A DNA stretch of 64,000 nt from Tethya wilhelma (GCA_964030475.1 CAXIPT010000044.1:16262-80261); one strand, 5' to 3'. Numbered from the stretch's first letter, positions 1 through 11,617 are shown. A program made the numbers and translations. Notes: generated from the letters alone by a model not told the origin.

Positions 1-272
1 GCCCTATAGTGTACACGTGGCTGCATTCCAGGAAGGGTTATAAGTGCATTCATGGCATGTGTCCGTTGCTACGCGTGGTTGCCATGTAGTTATAAATATA
101 TTCATTAAAATTTCCGCGTAAACTAAATTAGAACATACGTAATACGATTGAAACGCCCGTGTAGAGTTGCCGTTCTTCAGATTATCTCGTAACAGACAGA
201 CGCACACACAAAACTGTAACGTGATTATGAGCTATGTAATAAATGACCACGTGATTCAACCTCATGGCTAGA
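1..272. other. No recognisable feature
   Basis: I see no coding signature, terminal repeat or RNA gene before the first family A repeat. Confidence 0.5.
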
Positions 273-840
273 ATTCCCAGTACGGTAGTACTGGGTACAT
301 AGGAATGGCATGGATGGCCCATTAGCGCAATACAAATATTCACGCTAATAACTGCAAAAAATGAGCGCTTGACACTAAATAGCTTCTAAAGCTACTTCTT
401 AGCTCATTCTCTTTCTAACAAGCCCAAAAACATAGCCTAAAACCATCGCTAAGGTACCGAACTAAAATGTGCCAAACCTCCAATTTTCTCTATCTTCTTC
501 TTCTTCTTCTATCTTGATACGACTTTTCTCCAATAGCACTCACTTTCAGAAGTTGATTCTTGAACGAATAGACTTGGTTTCTTTGTCTTCAGGTCCTTTT
601 GGCATCGTTTTTTCATTTCTCTCATTGAGTCGCTAGATACAAGGCGAAACGCGCCTTCTCCATATGGCAGCCATTAATTTCTTCATCATGCATAATTCAT
701 AAGCTACTTGAATATTCAAAATGACGACCCTTTTCCAGATAGACAAGTGTGCGTTTTTTGGAATTTGAGTATTCGCTGCTTCCTTGTGCTGAACTCTCTG
801 TAACATTTCAGTCTTCAATATTTACGAGGTGAATACTTAT
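273..840 (+). repeat. Family A composite repeat, copy with 3' module iii
   Basis: Begins ATTCCCAGTACGGTAGTACT, a GTAC-centred palindrome, followed by the about 480-bp body seen many times in this window (a GGAATGGC motif, a CTT tract, then GCGCCTTCTCCATATGGC). After GCGTTTTTTGGAATT (about 765) it carries module iii, also found at 29915-29975. It is non-coding. Other copies lie at 5.0, 5.8, 6.9, 11.6, 15.6, 20.5, 29.4, 32.1, 34.2, 40.2 and 56 kb. Confidence 0.8.
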
Positions 841-1095
841 TAAGCCTCGGCGCGTGCGTAGCATGTGCAGAGGGTTATAGTAGTCGTTTTGTCCGTCTGT
901 CCCATCGAAATCTCAAGAAAGACAGCTCTAGTGAAAAAATGGATGATACTTACGTTCATAAAACAGAATGGTCTTGTAAAATTACATTTTCTGCTGTCCA
1001 AAATGCTGTGGTTCCTGAGATTGAGATTTTTGTGCTTCTTTGAGCGGTTAGCTTCGAGACCACGCCTACTAATCTAGTGTGTGTTATCAAGAATT
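841..1095 (+). repeat. Family D repeat (CCTCGGCG end), partial
   Basis: Starts with GCCTCGGCGCGTGCGTAGC and matches the repeats at about 30.3, 32.6 and 33.5 kb. Longer copies end in CGCCGAGG, the inverted form of the CCTCGGCG start, so the family looks like a short-TIR non-autonomous element. This copy has no right end. Confidence 0.55.
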
Positions 1096-1302
1096 CAATG
1101 TTGTGTTGGTCAGTGTGGTCATAGAAGTGTGTAGTATCTATGGTGTGGTGTTTCGTGTCAAGATAGACGACGGGGGTTAGCTGCGTCATGGGCTAGACAG
1201 ACAGGAGTTCATCTACTTTCTATCCAAGCTCAGGCTTACTGTAGGTCCAGCAGCTAGACTTTGCTATCTGACAGCAGCTGAGTGAGTCCAATGTATGTAC
1301 AA

Positions 1303-1541
1303 CATTGGAAATGTAATGGGACACAGGAATGGCTAAATCGTAAAAAGAACGCAGACAAGATGGAATGGCTGTTAAGAGTGTGTGCAGAATTCTTCCTGTA
1401 TGGGCTGCATATAACAATCTCCTTATTGAGTCTCTAATTTTGCCCACAGGAAGAATTCCTTACACACTCTATAACAGCCATTCCATCTTGTTTGTGTTCT
1501 TTTTACGATTTAACCATTCCTGTGTCGCATTACATTTCCAA
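1303..1541. repeat. Foldback (hairpin) repeat
   Basis: A left arm from ACATTGGAAATGTAATGG and a right arm ending CATTACATTTCCA are near-perfect inverted copies of about 90 bp around a short loop. Related hairpins lie at 7592-7828 and 11235-11461, and half copies at 15.65, 30.15, 32.05 and 62.6 kb. Confidence 0.8.
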
Positions 1542-1616
1542 TTTTTTTTTACTTGTTTGTTCTCATTTTACAAATTACATTTGAGTTGGTGTGTGTAGCT
1601 AGCTACTGAGCTAATA

Positions 1617-1732
1617 GTCTGGACATCTCAGTCATTCGGAGGCAGGAGCCTTTCTATATGTTTAATGATAATCAAAGTCCTGATTCATCTCCTAAGGAGA
1701 GCAACGAGGTACCGGTATCACAAAATATATAC
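1617..1732. repeat. Family A module i, cut at a single N
   Basis: Matches 11618-11740 and the sequence right of the transposon at 5005. It stops at the lone N at 1733, and the next bases restart the same module (TTTCTATATGTTATGAT). This looks like two overlapping contigs, or an empty and a filled allele, joined by one N. Confidence 0.6.
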
Positions 1733-1750
1733 NTTTCTATATGTTATGAT

Positions 1751-1766
1751 CAGAGGAGGTACGACA
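1751..1766 (+). repeat. Left terminal inverted repeat of the 3.2 kb transposon
   Basis: CAGAGGAGGTACGACA, preceded directly by the 9-bp duplication TGTTATGAT. Confidence 0.88.
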
Positions 1767-1972
1767 GGAAGTAAGCTTCACGTGACAATGGAATGTAATT
1801 AATTATTCAGCGAACAGTCCACGTGGTAAGAGACTAATGATGGCAGAGAAGGAGAAGGTGTTTTTGAAATTAAAGTGGGCACAGAAGTGTCCATACTGAA
1901 AATGGGAGTAAAGTTCTCCTACATAATACCAACCTTTTCTGTAATACACGTGGATTTGAGACAGGTGTCTAT

Positions 1973-4746
1973 TCAACTAAGCAATTTCTGGTCAATTTCT
2001 GTTTCTTCCTCCAGTATTGTGCCTGGTTTCCATGGACTAGGGCCATATCCAGTAGGAACTGTCCAAGGCCTAAGTCTAGAGAGGATGTCTTTCCACTCCA
2101 ATCCTTGACCAAGCATGCATGATATCTCGGAGAGAAGTGACTGAGTGACAAAGGGTTGTGGTTCCATGGCCACCACTTGTCCATTTGAAGACACTGCATA
2201 GAAAATAGGTGATAACATAAAAAAAAAAATTAAAAATTAGGCAACAACTCACATCGGGGGGGTGAGCATAGCTATCATCCGCTTTTTTGACAATTTTGCA
2301 TATTTAGACCGTACGTTACTTCGAATCCTGAGAACTGACAATGGTCTGGTATATCCTTGACTCCTCATTGCATTATATTCACCATTACTACAAAATCCTA
2401 ATATGCAACAATATACAATATAGTATTATCAATTGCATACCACAAATTAACGTTATTTACCAGCAATTGTCATCCCTCGATTAACCATCTCCTTCATCAA
2501 GTTGCTGACAATTTCTCTCATCTGCTGCTGATTGATAGAGTGATATGGCAAGCACTGAACAGGAAGTGCATAAGGTTTAGAATTTCGCTGGTCTGAACTT
2601 ATCTGCACAAAAATGTGAGTTGCGACTTTGCGTTTGTGACGAGAGAGGTCACGAATGAAACTCACAACTAACTCTCGAATATCATTCAATTGACGGGCAA
2701 CATTGGTGTCGACAAAATCTGTGTTAGGATCAGCAACCACTTCAATGAGACGATCGATAGTAACAATATTTTGGGACAAGCTTAAGAGTCGACTTAGTTC
2801 CTCTACCTTCCAACCAGCATCAAATAAAGCTTTACGATTACTTTGACCAGCCTCCACTCTGTTTAAGTAATCATCATTTGCAGTATCACACTCTATACAC
2901 ACACATTTAAGGCAAATTTATAAACAACAGCTCGCATGCATGATACTCATGTCTCACAATGTCAGTTGTGTACCTTTTGCAACAAAATCTTTAGCTTCAA
3001 CAATTTGGGCATGAATTGCATTCAAGTCTGATTGAATACGAGATCTTCCTTGTCTGCTTCCTAATCCAACTTTTTTTATAAATTCGATGTTGGAACAATA
3101 CTCCTCATAACTGCGTTGCAGGTCTCCATCATTGAGGTCAACATCCCCAGACCAAATCATTTGGACAGATTCACACAAGCCAGGAACAATGTCGCAACCA
3201 TCACCTTTAATCCACCAAACAGCTTTGGGGTTAGATTTGCTCGCATGATCCAATAGTGTTGTCTGAATATAGATGAGAATAATGAAAGATCACATTTATT
3301 TTTAATTCATATTGTCCATGACAGTACATGCATTAAGTACCTGAATTCCTGATCCAGTCAAAATACCACTACCAGCTATCGTACGTTGCAAAGTACGCTC
3401 AGACAATCCTGGGACATTGGTTCTAGCCTACAAAATAACAAATTGTAAAATAGTCTCGCATAACAATTAACATACTATAATTATAGATATGCAATCACCC
3501 ATGCACACATACACATGCATATATATACCCCTCCCCCCCACACACAGAGACACACGCAGGGCTAGAGAGAGTATACCTCAGTGGGTACATTTACAGATGT
3601 TGATACTAGTTCCTCTTCCTGAGAAGTTGTTTGGACATGCCACATGGGTCCACTATATAGCTTTACAAACTTGGTACCAAACAATGAAAACATTGAGACT
3701 AACCACTGCCGATAGTCATCAGGACAAGAAATCTGCAATAAACCATATTGAGCATGCTTGAAGCAGAGCCTTAATTTAACAAGTATATATATCACTATAA
3801 ATACCTGTGAAATTGAGGAGCAGCTAAAGAAATTGACAACATGTTCAATCAACCCCATTGGCATGCGTTTCGACGGGAGTAAAGAATCACTGCCATCACT
3901 TCTCAATGTCCCAAGCACATAAGCAAGCTTATAGATGACGTTTGAGCGACCAGTTGAGTACAAGTGATTCATAGCTGACAGAGCTAGCTTCAGAAAATCA
4001 GTTGGTGGAACTACTGCCGAATTTGTTTCACAGTAAGAATTGTAAAGGGCTGAGATCATCTCCAAACTGCTTTGAACAGGTACAATTTCAGAATTTGACG
4101 TGTCCTCCGCTGTCATTGGCTCACCAGCAATCAACCTTCTTGGAAAATAGTATGCTTCAGCCTTAAGTGGACTCTGAAACTTCTTGCGAAGTGTGTTGAG
4201 CACTTTGTTTCTACATGCATTCCCTGTAGCAAATTATATAAGTATTCTCATGAGTGTAGTAGTTTGCAAACATGTAGCTATAATTATTCACGTACCTGTT
4301 CGCCTCTCTTCCCCTGTAGCATTCTTAACAAACTCAGATGCTGCTGCCCAAAATTCTTTTCTTTGAGTGGCAGGCCATGATTTACTGATCCCTTGACATT
4401 GAATAAAATTCACCAGTGCTTTCAACTCTTCTTCTGTCCATATCTTGGCCTAATTCACACACACACACAACAGTTTCCTTGAATTACTGAGTATCTCATC
4501 ATCGGCTCAAGACTTTATACCATGCATATATACCTTTTCTGTGTTTGAGATGGCTCTTTGTAATGAGCCTGTAGAAGATCTGGTACTAGTAGATGAGGAA
4601 TAGGGGAGCGGGCGTCTACCTCTCCTCTTCTTGTGTGGTCGTTTGGGAGTGCAGTCTAATGAGGAGCATCCGGCACCAACGTCTTGTCGACCTCGTTTAG
4701 ATCTCACTGGAGTTTGCTCACCCACAGATGATGTGGGTTCACTCAT
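1973..4746 (-). CDS. Transposon-borne 656-aa protein with Myb/SANT-like domain, candidate transposase
   Basis: Eight exons join in frame with GT-AG introns: 4746-4534, 4449-4296, 4223-3805, 3732-3577, 3427-3341, 3262-2974, 2892-2461, 2193-1973 (1971 nt including stop). An in-frame TGA lies two codons before the ATG. Residues 1-70 are basic and Ser-rich, probably nuclear. Residues about 72-140 (WTEEELKALVNF, then three helix-like blocks with W, F and W) resemble a Myb/SANT or trihelix DNA-binding domain. Exon 6 holds an acidic, conserved-looking block (IKGDGCDIVPG, then WSGDVDLNDG). Exon 8 ends with a Pro/Gly-rich PTGYGPSPW motif. The gene fills a flanked TIR element, so I infer that it mobilises the element. 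The D/E residues of exon 6 are only candidates for a catalytic centre. Exon structure is well supported; function is not recognised. Confidence 0.8.
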
Positions 4747-4979
4747 GCCTCAGCAAATACAGCAACGACTCTTAGAAATTATATGGTGGTTCAAGGTGGT
4801 TCAAGCGATGAAATACCTGTATCACTGTAGACCTCCCTAGATGTCAAGTACTTTCTATTAAACGCACTCCACTTGACAGCTGTGGCTCTTGTTTGCTACG
4901 ACCATTTGGCCATACAAAATGTATGCACGTCTGCATACTCGGGTCGTGACCTAGCAATTATTGGGTGATCACGTGATAT

Positions 4980-4995
4980 TGTCGGACCTCCTCTG
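4980..4995 (-). repeat. Right terminal inverted repeat of the 3.2 kb transposon
   Basis: Inverted copy of the left end with one mismatch, followed directly by TGTTATGAT at 4996-5004. Confidence 0.88.
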
Positions 4996-5004
4996 TGTTA
5001 TGAT

Positions 5005-5583
5005 AATCAAAGTCCTGATTCATTTCTTAAGAAGAGCAAGAGCATCTAGGTATAGTTCCAGGCAACTTGCATTTGAATTCCAAATAACGCACACTTTTGT
5101 GTGTTGAAAGGGTCGTCAATTTGAATTTTCTAGAAGGTAATGAATTATGCATGAGTGTAGAAATTAATGGCGGCCATATGGAGGAGGCGCTTTTCGCCTT
5201 GTATCTAGCTACTCAATGAGAGGCGCTAAAAACCGATGGCAAAAGCTACTGTCTCGGAAGAAACCAAGCTCATTCATTCAAGAATCAGCTTCTAAAAGTG
5301 AATAGTCTCTGAGAAAACTCCAGCCAAGATAGAAGAAGAAGAAGAATAATAAGAAGAAGATGGAGAAAATTAGAGGTTTGGCATGTTTGTGTTTGTTACT
5401 TTAGCGATGGTTTTAGGCCATGTTTTTGGGCTCATTAGAAAGAGAAAGAGCTAAATAGTAGCTTAAGAAGCCTTTTAGTGCTAAGCGCTCAGTTTTTGTA
5501 GAGTTATTTGCGTGAATATTTGTATTGCACTAATGGGCCATCCGTGCCATTCCTGTGTACCCAGTACTACCGTACTGGGAATA
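5005..5583 (-). repeat. Family A composite repeat (module i + body), target of the transposon
   Basis: Minus-oriented copy: module i, then ATTCCAAATAACGCACAC, the body with a GAA tract, and the terminal palindrome ending CCGTACTGGGAAT. The 3.2 kb transposon is inserted in module i. Confidence 0.8.
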
Positions 5584-5847
5584 CGGAGAGTGTACGGACC
5601 GCCCATAGTTTACCTAGCAACAACTTTACAACCGTTTTTCTAGGAAGCCACGAGTGGAGGCAGGGCTGTTTGCAAGAGCTGTATCTGGAAAACTACTTGA
5701 GCTATGCGCATCAAATTTTGATATGCGCTTCCTGGGAAGGCCTAGATATATACCTGGAATAGTTAACTCAAAATTCGCAGACTTTCCTAACCGGCACGTT
5801 TTCCTTTGACAGGTCACATATAGTAACAAAGAGTTTAGCACAGCTCT

Positions 5848-6269
5848 ATTCCAAATAACACACACTTGTCTATATGGAAAGGGTGCATAGTCAATGTGAT
5901 TGCCCTTATAGTTAATGAATAATTTATGAGTGTAGGCTACCATAATGGATAATGAGCTTTTTGTAGCAACTGAACAAGAGACATGCCAAAAATGACTGAA
6001 GACAAAGATATCATGTTTGAATCAGCCACAATTTTCTTCCATCTTCTTAATTATTCTATATTGGCATAACTTTTCTCAGAGACCACTCGCTTTCAGAAGC
6101 TGGTGTACTTTAGCAATGGTTTTAGAATGAGAAAGAGCTAAAATGTAGCTTCAGAAGCCTTATAGTGCCAAGTGCTCATTTTTTGTAGAAATTTTAGCAT
6201 AAATATTTGTATTGCACTATTGGCCACCCATGCCATTCCTATGTAATGAGAACTACCATAGTGGGAATT
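5848..6269 (-). repeat. Family A repeat, diverged copy
   Basis: Same body as the neighbouring copy, from ATTCCAAATAACACACAC to a decayed terminal palindrome at about 6250-6269. Confidence 0.7.
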
Positions 6270-6898
6270 AATTGTACTCAAATTGGTTCAGGATTGCCAA
6301 GCGCTTCCAGCTCATTATAGTGCGTGCGGCACCTGTTGCATGTATTTAGCTTGTAATGGTACAAGCAAGCTACAATGAATATCATTAATAATTAGTAGAT
6401 AAAGATCGTCAATACTAAACGCAGTACTAGGTGAGTGTGGCGCTAGAACTTAGCCTCATGGAGAGTTGAGAAAGAGACCTCTTGTGATTTACCTATACAG
6501 AAAGGCACTAGCGCAGAGAGTCAAACAAGTGATGCTAGTAGACTATACTAAAAGGTTCTCACAGATTAAAGCACGATGATGAATGGCAATGTTATGGTAA
6601 GTATAATAAATTCACTCTAAACTGTCTTTCAGTAATTTAGCGCTACTGTAGCATTGCAACAAAAACCAGTGAGGGATGTCTAGTTCAGACCATTAGCAAA
6701 CTAACAAGCGCTATGCCAAACTCTGAGCTAGGTTTCTTCTGCACCGGATTTTTAATTTTGCGTCTATGAATATCAATTGGTTAACCGTAATTTTATTCAT
6801 GATAATGGTTACCATATCAACTAATTGGGAATCCCTATAAAATGCAAAGAATCCTAAATTACTACTGAAATTAGCTCTAAGTGAAGTAATGGCTATAT
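6270..6898. other. No recognisable feature
   Basis: AT-rich sequence between two family A copies. I see no coding exon or terminal repeat. Confidence 0.4.
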
Positions 6899-7480
6899 AT
6901 TCCCAGTACGGTAGTACCGGGTACATAGGAATGGGACGGATGGCCCATTAGCGCAATACAAATATTCACGCAAATAACTCTGTAAAAACTGAGCGCTTGA
7001 CACTAAAAGGCTTCTTAAGCTACTATTTATCTGTTTCTCTTTCTAATGAGCCCTAAAACATGGCCTAAAACAATCACTAAAGTACCAAACTAAATTATGC
7101 CAAACCTCCAAATTTCTCCATTTTCTTATTAACTTTTCTCAGGGACTATTCACTGATTCTAGAACGAACAAACTTGGTTGTCGCTTTTGCCATCGGTTCT
7201 TTGTGTCTCTCATTGAGTTGCTAGATACAAGGCAAAAAGCGCCTTCTCCATATGGCGGCCATAAATCTAGCCTAACGACCCTTTCCATATTCAAGTGCGC
7301 GTTATTTGAAATCTATTGCAGCATCTTGCACCCTGCAGTGCCCCAAGTTCTGTCCTATCCTGTCGTTTTATCTCTGTGTTCAGTTCTTAAATAAAGAAGT
7401 TATCTTTAGCTAACAGGCCACAAATATAATGGACATAAATCATGTTCAACCTTGGGTTTAGAATTTCAGCTGTCTGAAAG
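6899..7480 (+). repeat. Family A repeat with 3' module ii
   Basis: Starts ATTCCCAGTACGGTAGTACC. At about 7314 it passes into module ii (CCCCAAGTTCTGTCCTATCC), which recurs at 62280-62460 and, inverted, at 55828-55990. Confidence 0.75.
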
Positions 7481-7591
7481 GCATGTACCGAGGCTGTAGC
7501 TAGCTAGGCCCGGGCAGTTGGCAAGTTCTCTGCTCAGGATAAAGACTAAATTCCACTGATATTGTAAAGAATTATTCAAGAAAATAGAACA

Positions 7592-7828
7592 AACAAGTAC
7601 AAAAACATTTGAAATGTAATGCAAAAGGCCAAATCGTAAAAAAAGTGAGCAAACAAGATAGGAATGGTTGTCAGATTGAGCGAGTTCATTTCTGTGTCTA
7701 CAATAGGGATATGACACAGTGAAATAAACTCGCTCAATCTGACAACCATTCCTATCTTGTTTGCTCACTTTTTTTATGATTTGGCCATTCCTATGTTTGC
7801 ATTACATTTCTAATGTTTTTGTACTTGT
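7592..7828. repeat. Foldback (hairpin) repeat
   Basis: Near-perfect inverted arms of about 100 bp (outer ends CAAGTACAAAAACATT and AATGTTTTTGTACTTG) around a short loop near 7700. It follows family A/module ii, the same order as at 62.3-62.7 kb. Confidence 0.8.
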
Positions 7829-9569
7829 CAGCCATCTAATTCATAGCTATTTCAACTGTATAATTTTCGAGCTAAGGTCTGATTGTCCTTAACTGACCTG
7901 TGTAATTAGTTTTGGTCTTTTAATTTCAACATCTGTGCTTGAATGATAAATATGCAGTTGGAGCCAGCCCTTTGGTTTAATTCCAATCGACTGGTGAGTT
8001 ATTGGTTTAGATCACTGTGATCTATAGACTCGTGACAATGTTTCATATTTCTTTTCTGACCGTTGGGTTTCTCTGATGCTTCCTGTCTTCATATTAAATT
8101 CCCTCATCTCGAGTATCATCTTCTTGTTTATCTGTCATTTCAGTATTTTGTGTACAGTGATCTTTGTGTTGCTTCATGATGTTATCTCGTTAAATATCTT
8201 CTACACTTGGTGATGCATCGGCCCAGTTTGAGAATTTGTGAATATTTAGCCTTTGATGCTTCTGTGTCACAATTTGGCAATATTCATGAGGTTCCTACCA
8301 CCTGTAACTGTTAGTGACCTCATTTACCAAGCTATTGTGGTAATGTCCTACTGTTATGAACTGTCCTGATTGCACAACAAAAGGTTGAGCTGTGTAGCTA
8401 CAACTTCAAGATTACAAAATGCCTAGCAAACTAATCTACATGTCGACGGAAAAAAAACAAGTTTGTCATCTCAATAGCAGACTTTCTACCTTGCAATGCT
8501 AGCAGACGCTAACCTTGTAGTAGCATCAGTTGGTTTGAGGGGATTTTCAGCCATTTCCCAACAAACCAAGCTTTAACAGTCATTATAGTAATTAAATACT
8601 GTTCTGACATTTGATCTGTTTCTAGTTGAGCCTTAAACTATACAGCTTCGATCTTTTTGTTGACATTTGCTATATAGCTTAAATCATCATTTAGAGCAAT
8701 TGATAATGAAAAAGTATCTGCAGACAAAAATATTTATATTTCAAGACTCAAGTTGATATAAAAACATTCTAGGAGGGAATTTTTATGCAAACAACATCAT
8801 TACAAAAATTAATAGTTAGCAGATCACATCTCAGGGGCATTAAGGCATGACTGTGTTAATTCAGTTTTTCAAGATAAAAATTGTATATCTGCCCATTGTT
8901 GAATACCAAACTTGGTATGTTGATTTAACTTTGCAATTTTCAAGTTTTCCTTGAGTTTAGTGGTCATGTGACAACATAATTCAAGGTTGTATATTGAGTT
9001 TTTTGGTGCTGGAGGAGTTGATCTTCCAAGGATGGTATCAAGTTAATATTTTGTGAATATGTTAACTAAATCGAGCACATAATTAATAAGTTATGAAAAA
9101 AAAATTTTAGATGGTGGTCTTTAATGAGAAATTTGTCATAACTAATTAACTATGCACTAATTAATTATGCGCTCTGGTGGTTAATAATTATTATTAACTT
9201 AATTAACACATCACCCAAATATGGGGCCAATATCTCCATGGGAACCTTAACTCCTAGAACAAAAGGAAAAAATGCTTAATTATGCAATTATTCGAGGTCA
9301 CATGACTATCAAACTTTGTGTGGACCTTGATATGTACCATGTCTTTGAGTTTGATATTGTATGCTCATTCTTGGATTGAAATATTTTGATTTCAACTTTA
9401 ATTAGGCCTTAATCTGCAAACCATGCCTTAATGTTCCTGAGTAGTGAATCATCCACAGGGTCCAACAGACCTACAGTACTATAGGACTTTTCAACTGTTG
9501 AGCTGTAACACTACACCTTTTATGTTAAGATTTCGGTGGGGGATTCGGGTTGTTGAAGGGCAACCATTG
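7829..9569. other. Non-coding stretch, nothing recognised
   Basis: No open frame with protein-like composition and no clear terminal repeats. A loose inverted motif around GGTCATGTGAC (about 8965) and GGTCACATGAC (about 9296) brackets AT-rich sequence and may be an old MITE. Confidence 0.4.
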
Positions 9570-10587
9570 GCTCCTACCAAAGTGTATGCATCAAGTCCAA
9601 GTTTATAAACCCAAAATGAAAGAGTGACTTCACATTAAGGGTGCTCGCACATACGCCCACGCAATTTTTGGTCTGGGTTGCTAGGGGGTGTATCTCAGAA
9701 ACTATAAGAGATACAGCGCTGCAATAAACTATACTTTGAATAGCCCATGCACACAAGTGTACAGAAAAAAAAAAAGTGTCAACTACGAAGCGTGCAAGTT
9801 TTACAAGCGACATAAATTCAAGCTAAAAGTTGATTAAGCTCACCATGTGTTTGGTTTTGCAAGCTCAAAACCTTGTTTGCAGGCACAACTCTAGCAGTTT
9901 AGCATCGTTTTTCAAAGCGCCATGCTTGAAAGTTTGATTTTTCAAACATGACATCATCATTTATATAGTTCTTGCTTAGTAATTGGAAAAAACTATGCTA
10001 AGCCCTCTAAAGAAAAGGTCAAGGAGTACAGAGTTCAAATTTGGTTTAATTCTGGCAAACAGTGCGCGAGTTTAACAAAAAAAAACCCACTGACAAAGTG
10101 CCAAAAGCCCAAAATTTCTTCTTGACAGCTGCTATAGAGATTTGCAGAGTTATAGTACACGCGAATATTTTTTTGCATAATTAATGCGTTGCTATGTGCG
10201 AGCACCCTTAAGCATGTGGCATGGAGCTATGTTGTTAAGCTTTCTACTATAAGAAACTCACCAAATATTCCTTGCTCATGCTGGATTGTTGAAGATGATA
10301 TTGTACATTCAACTCACACTGTGGTATAGGTGCTCAAGGTGAAGGTGGCAAGAAAAGAGAAAAACTGACTTAAGCAGTATTTGAAAAAAGGACAACTAAA
10401 TGCCTTAAAACTTTGGGCAAAAAGAGGAAGACATGTTAACCACCTACCAGCTTACAACACTAAGAAAACGACACTAGCAGATTTCCTTGCTTCAACACTG
10501 GCAACTGCTATCCAGTCACCTCAACCTCAATCTAAGGCTGCTGACTCACCACAAATATGGTCCTATGTATCTCAAGGGTCTTTTTAG
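9570..10587 (+). pseudogene. Decayed copy of the 56.6 kb gene, split by a MITE
   Basis: The DNA at 9588-9634 matches 56812-56862 of the better-preserved gene. After the MITE, 10212-10587 matches its later part: the peptide KLWAKRGRH aligns with RLWAKMIDKGRH, then TKKTT and LATAIQSP align with TKKTT and LATAIKSP. Frames are broken and the middle is shortened. The function of the family is unknown. This copy cannot make the full protein. Confidence 0.7.
9639..10207. mobile_element. MITE with TTAA target duplication
   Basis: TTAA flanks both ends (9635-9638 and 10208-10211). The termini are inverted repeats, GGGTGCTCGCACATA on the left and TATGTGCGAGCACCC on the right. The 569-bp interior has no coding capacity. 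Insertion into the pseudogene is clear because gene homology resumes on both sides. Confidence 0.85.
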
Positions 10588-11234
10588 TGTATGAAGGACA
10601 TGCAGGGGACGATTTAGGGTAAGGGAGTATTAAAACTACATGTTATTATGTGGGAATTTTTTAGAGTGCTATGCCCACACGTGATCGATATTGTGATTAT
10701 TGAATCAATTGTTGGAGGCTAGCTGCTAAGTGCTTTCAATCGACCTAGCATTATCAAGAATAAGAAAATAACTAACAAACAAGTAAGAAATTGAGGTTGC
10801 TAAAGGCTTGATCACTTAATAATAAATCCAACAATTATTAAGGGTATTGGCACTTCCAGTCAGTGGCAAAGGGCATTCTTGAGCCCCCTCCCCTTTCTTT
10901 CTACTAATGAAGTCACAACAAGACCGAGCCAGAAGACAGAAAAAATTCAACCTGAGAGGCCCACAATAAAAATCACATCCAGCGACCCAGAATGGTGGAC
11001 ATAAAGCTGTTCAGAATTCCACTCATCATGATGCCAGAAACAAGAAATGATCAGCCCAACAATACTAAGATCTCCTAATATACCGCGTGGTACACCATCA
11101 CTCACTTTTGGCAACCCTTTACAAACAACTACTAATCATAGGAAGACCTTAGGATCATGTATTAGATGCAAGAGGAAATGTTTATATCATGACCAAGGAC
11201 ACAGCCCAAGTTTATTATATACAATTAAAAAAAA
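10588..11234. other. No recognised feature
   Basis: Between the pseudogene and a foldback repeat. Short open frames only; I recognise no protein. Confidence 0.4.
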
Positions 11235-11461
11235 ACATTAGAAATGTAATGAAACAGGAATGGCGGCGAAATCGTAAAAAGAACGCAAACAAGATGGAAT
11301 GGCTATAGAGTGGGTGCAGAATTCTTCCTGTATGGGCTGCATTTCTTATGGAGTCTCTCATTTTACCCACAGGAAGAATACATACTCTATAGCCATTCCA
11401 TCTTGTTTGCGTTCCTTTACGATTTAGCCGCCATTCCTGTGTTTAATTACATTTCCAATGT
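11235..11461. repeat. Foldback (hairpin) repeat
   Basis: Inverted arms with outer ends ACATTAGAAATGTAAT and ATTACATTTCCAATGT and inner ends at the CTTCCTG and CAGGAAG motifs. It is closely related to the 1303 hairpin. Confidence 0.8.
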
Positions 11462-11617
11462 CTTTTTTTTACTAGTTTGTTCTCCTTTTTCCATAATTCT
11501 ACAAATCACATCCAAGTTAGCTAGCTACTGAGCTAGCTTGTCTGGCAAGCCAGACTACTGAGCCAGCGGGCTCAGTGCTGAGTAGGTTGTGTAGCCTGCT
11601 TGATACTGAAGTGAAAC

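Larger units (their letters stand above)
1751..4995 (-). mobile_element. Complete TIR DNA transposon, 3245 bp, 9-bp TSD, superfamily unknown
   Basis: The ends are inverted repeats matching at 15 of 16 positions (CAGAGGAGGTACGACA at 1751-1766; CAGAGGAGGTCCGACA read inward from 4995). TCACGTGA follows close behind each end. The direct repeat TGTTATGAT flanks both sides (1742-1750 and 4996-5004). The uninterrupted site, with one TGTTATGAT, is visible in the related repeat at 11667-11675, which confirms insertion. A single eight-exon minus-strand gene fills the element. A 9-bp duplication suits Mutator or Merlin-like chemistry, but neither the termini nor the protein let me assign a superfamily. 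Confidence 0.88.

Noticed and set aside
4507..4840. Plus-strand frame opposite exon 1 of the transposon gene
   Set aside because: It is the shadow of a real coding exon on the minus strand and shows no domain or splice partner.
273..6269. Regularly repeated GGAATGG/CTT blocks as a CRISPR-like array
   Set aside because: They are copies of a dispersed eukaryotic repeat with irregular spacing, in an intron-bearing genome.
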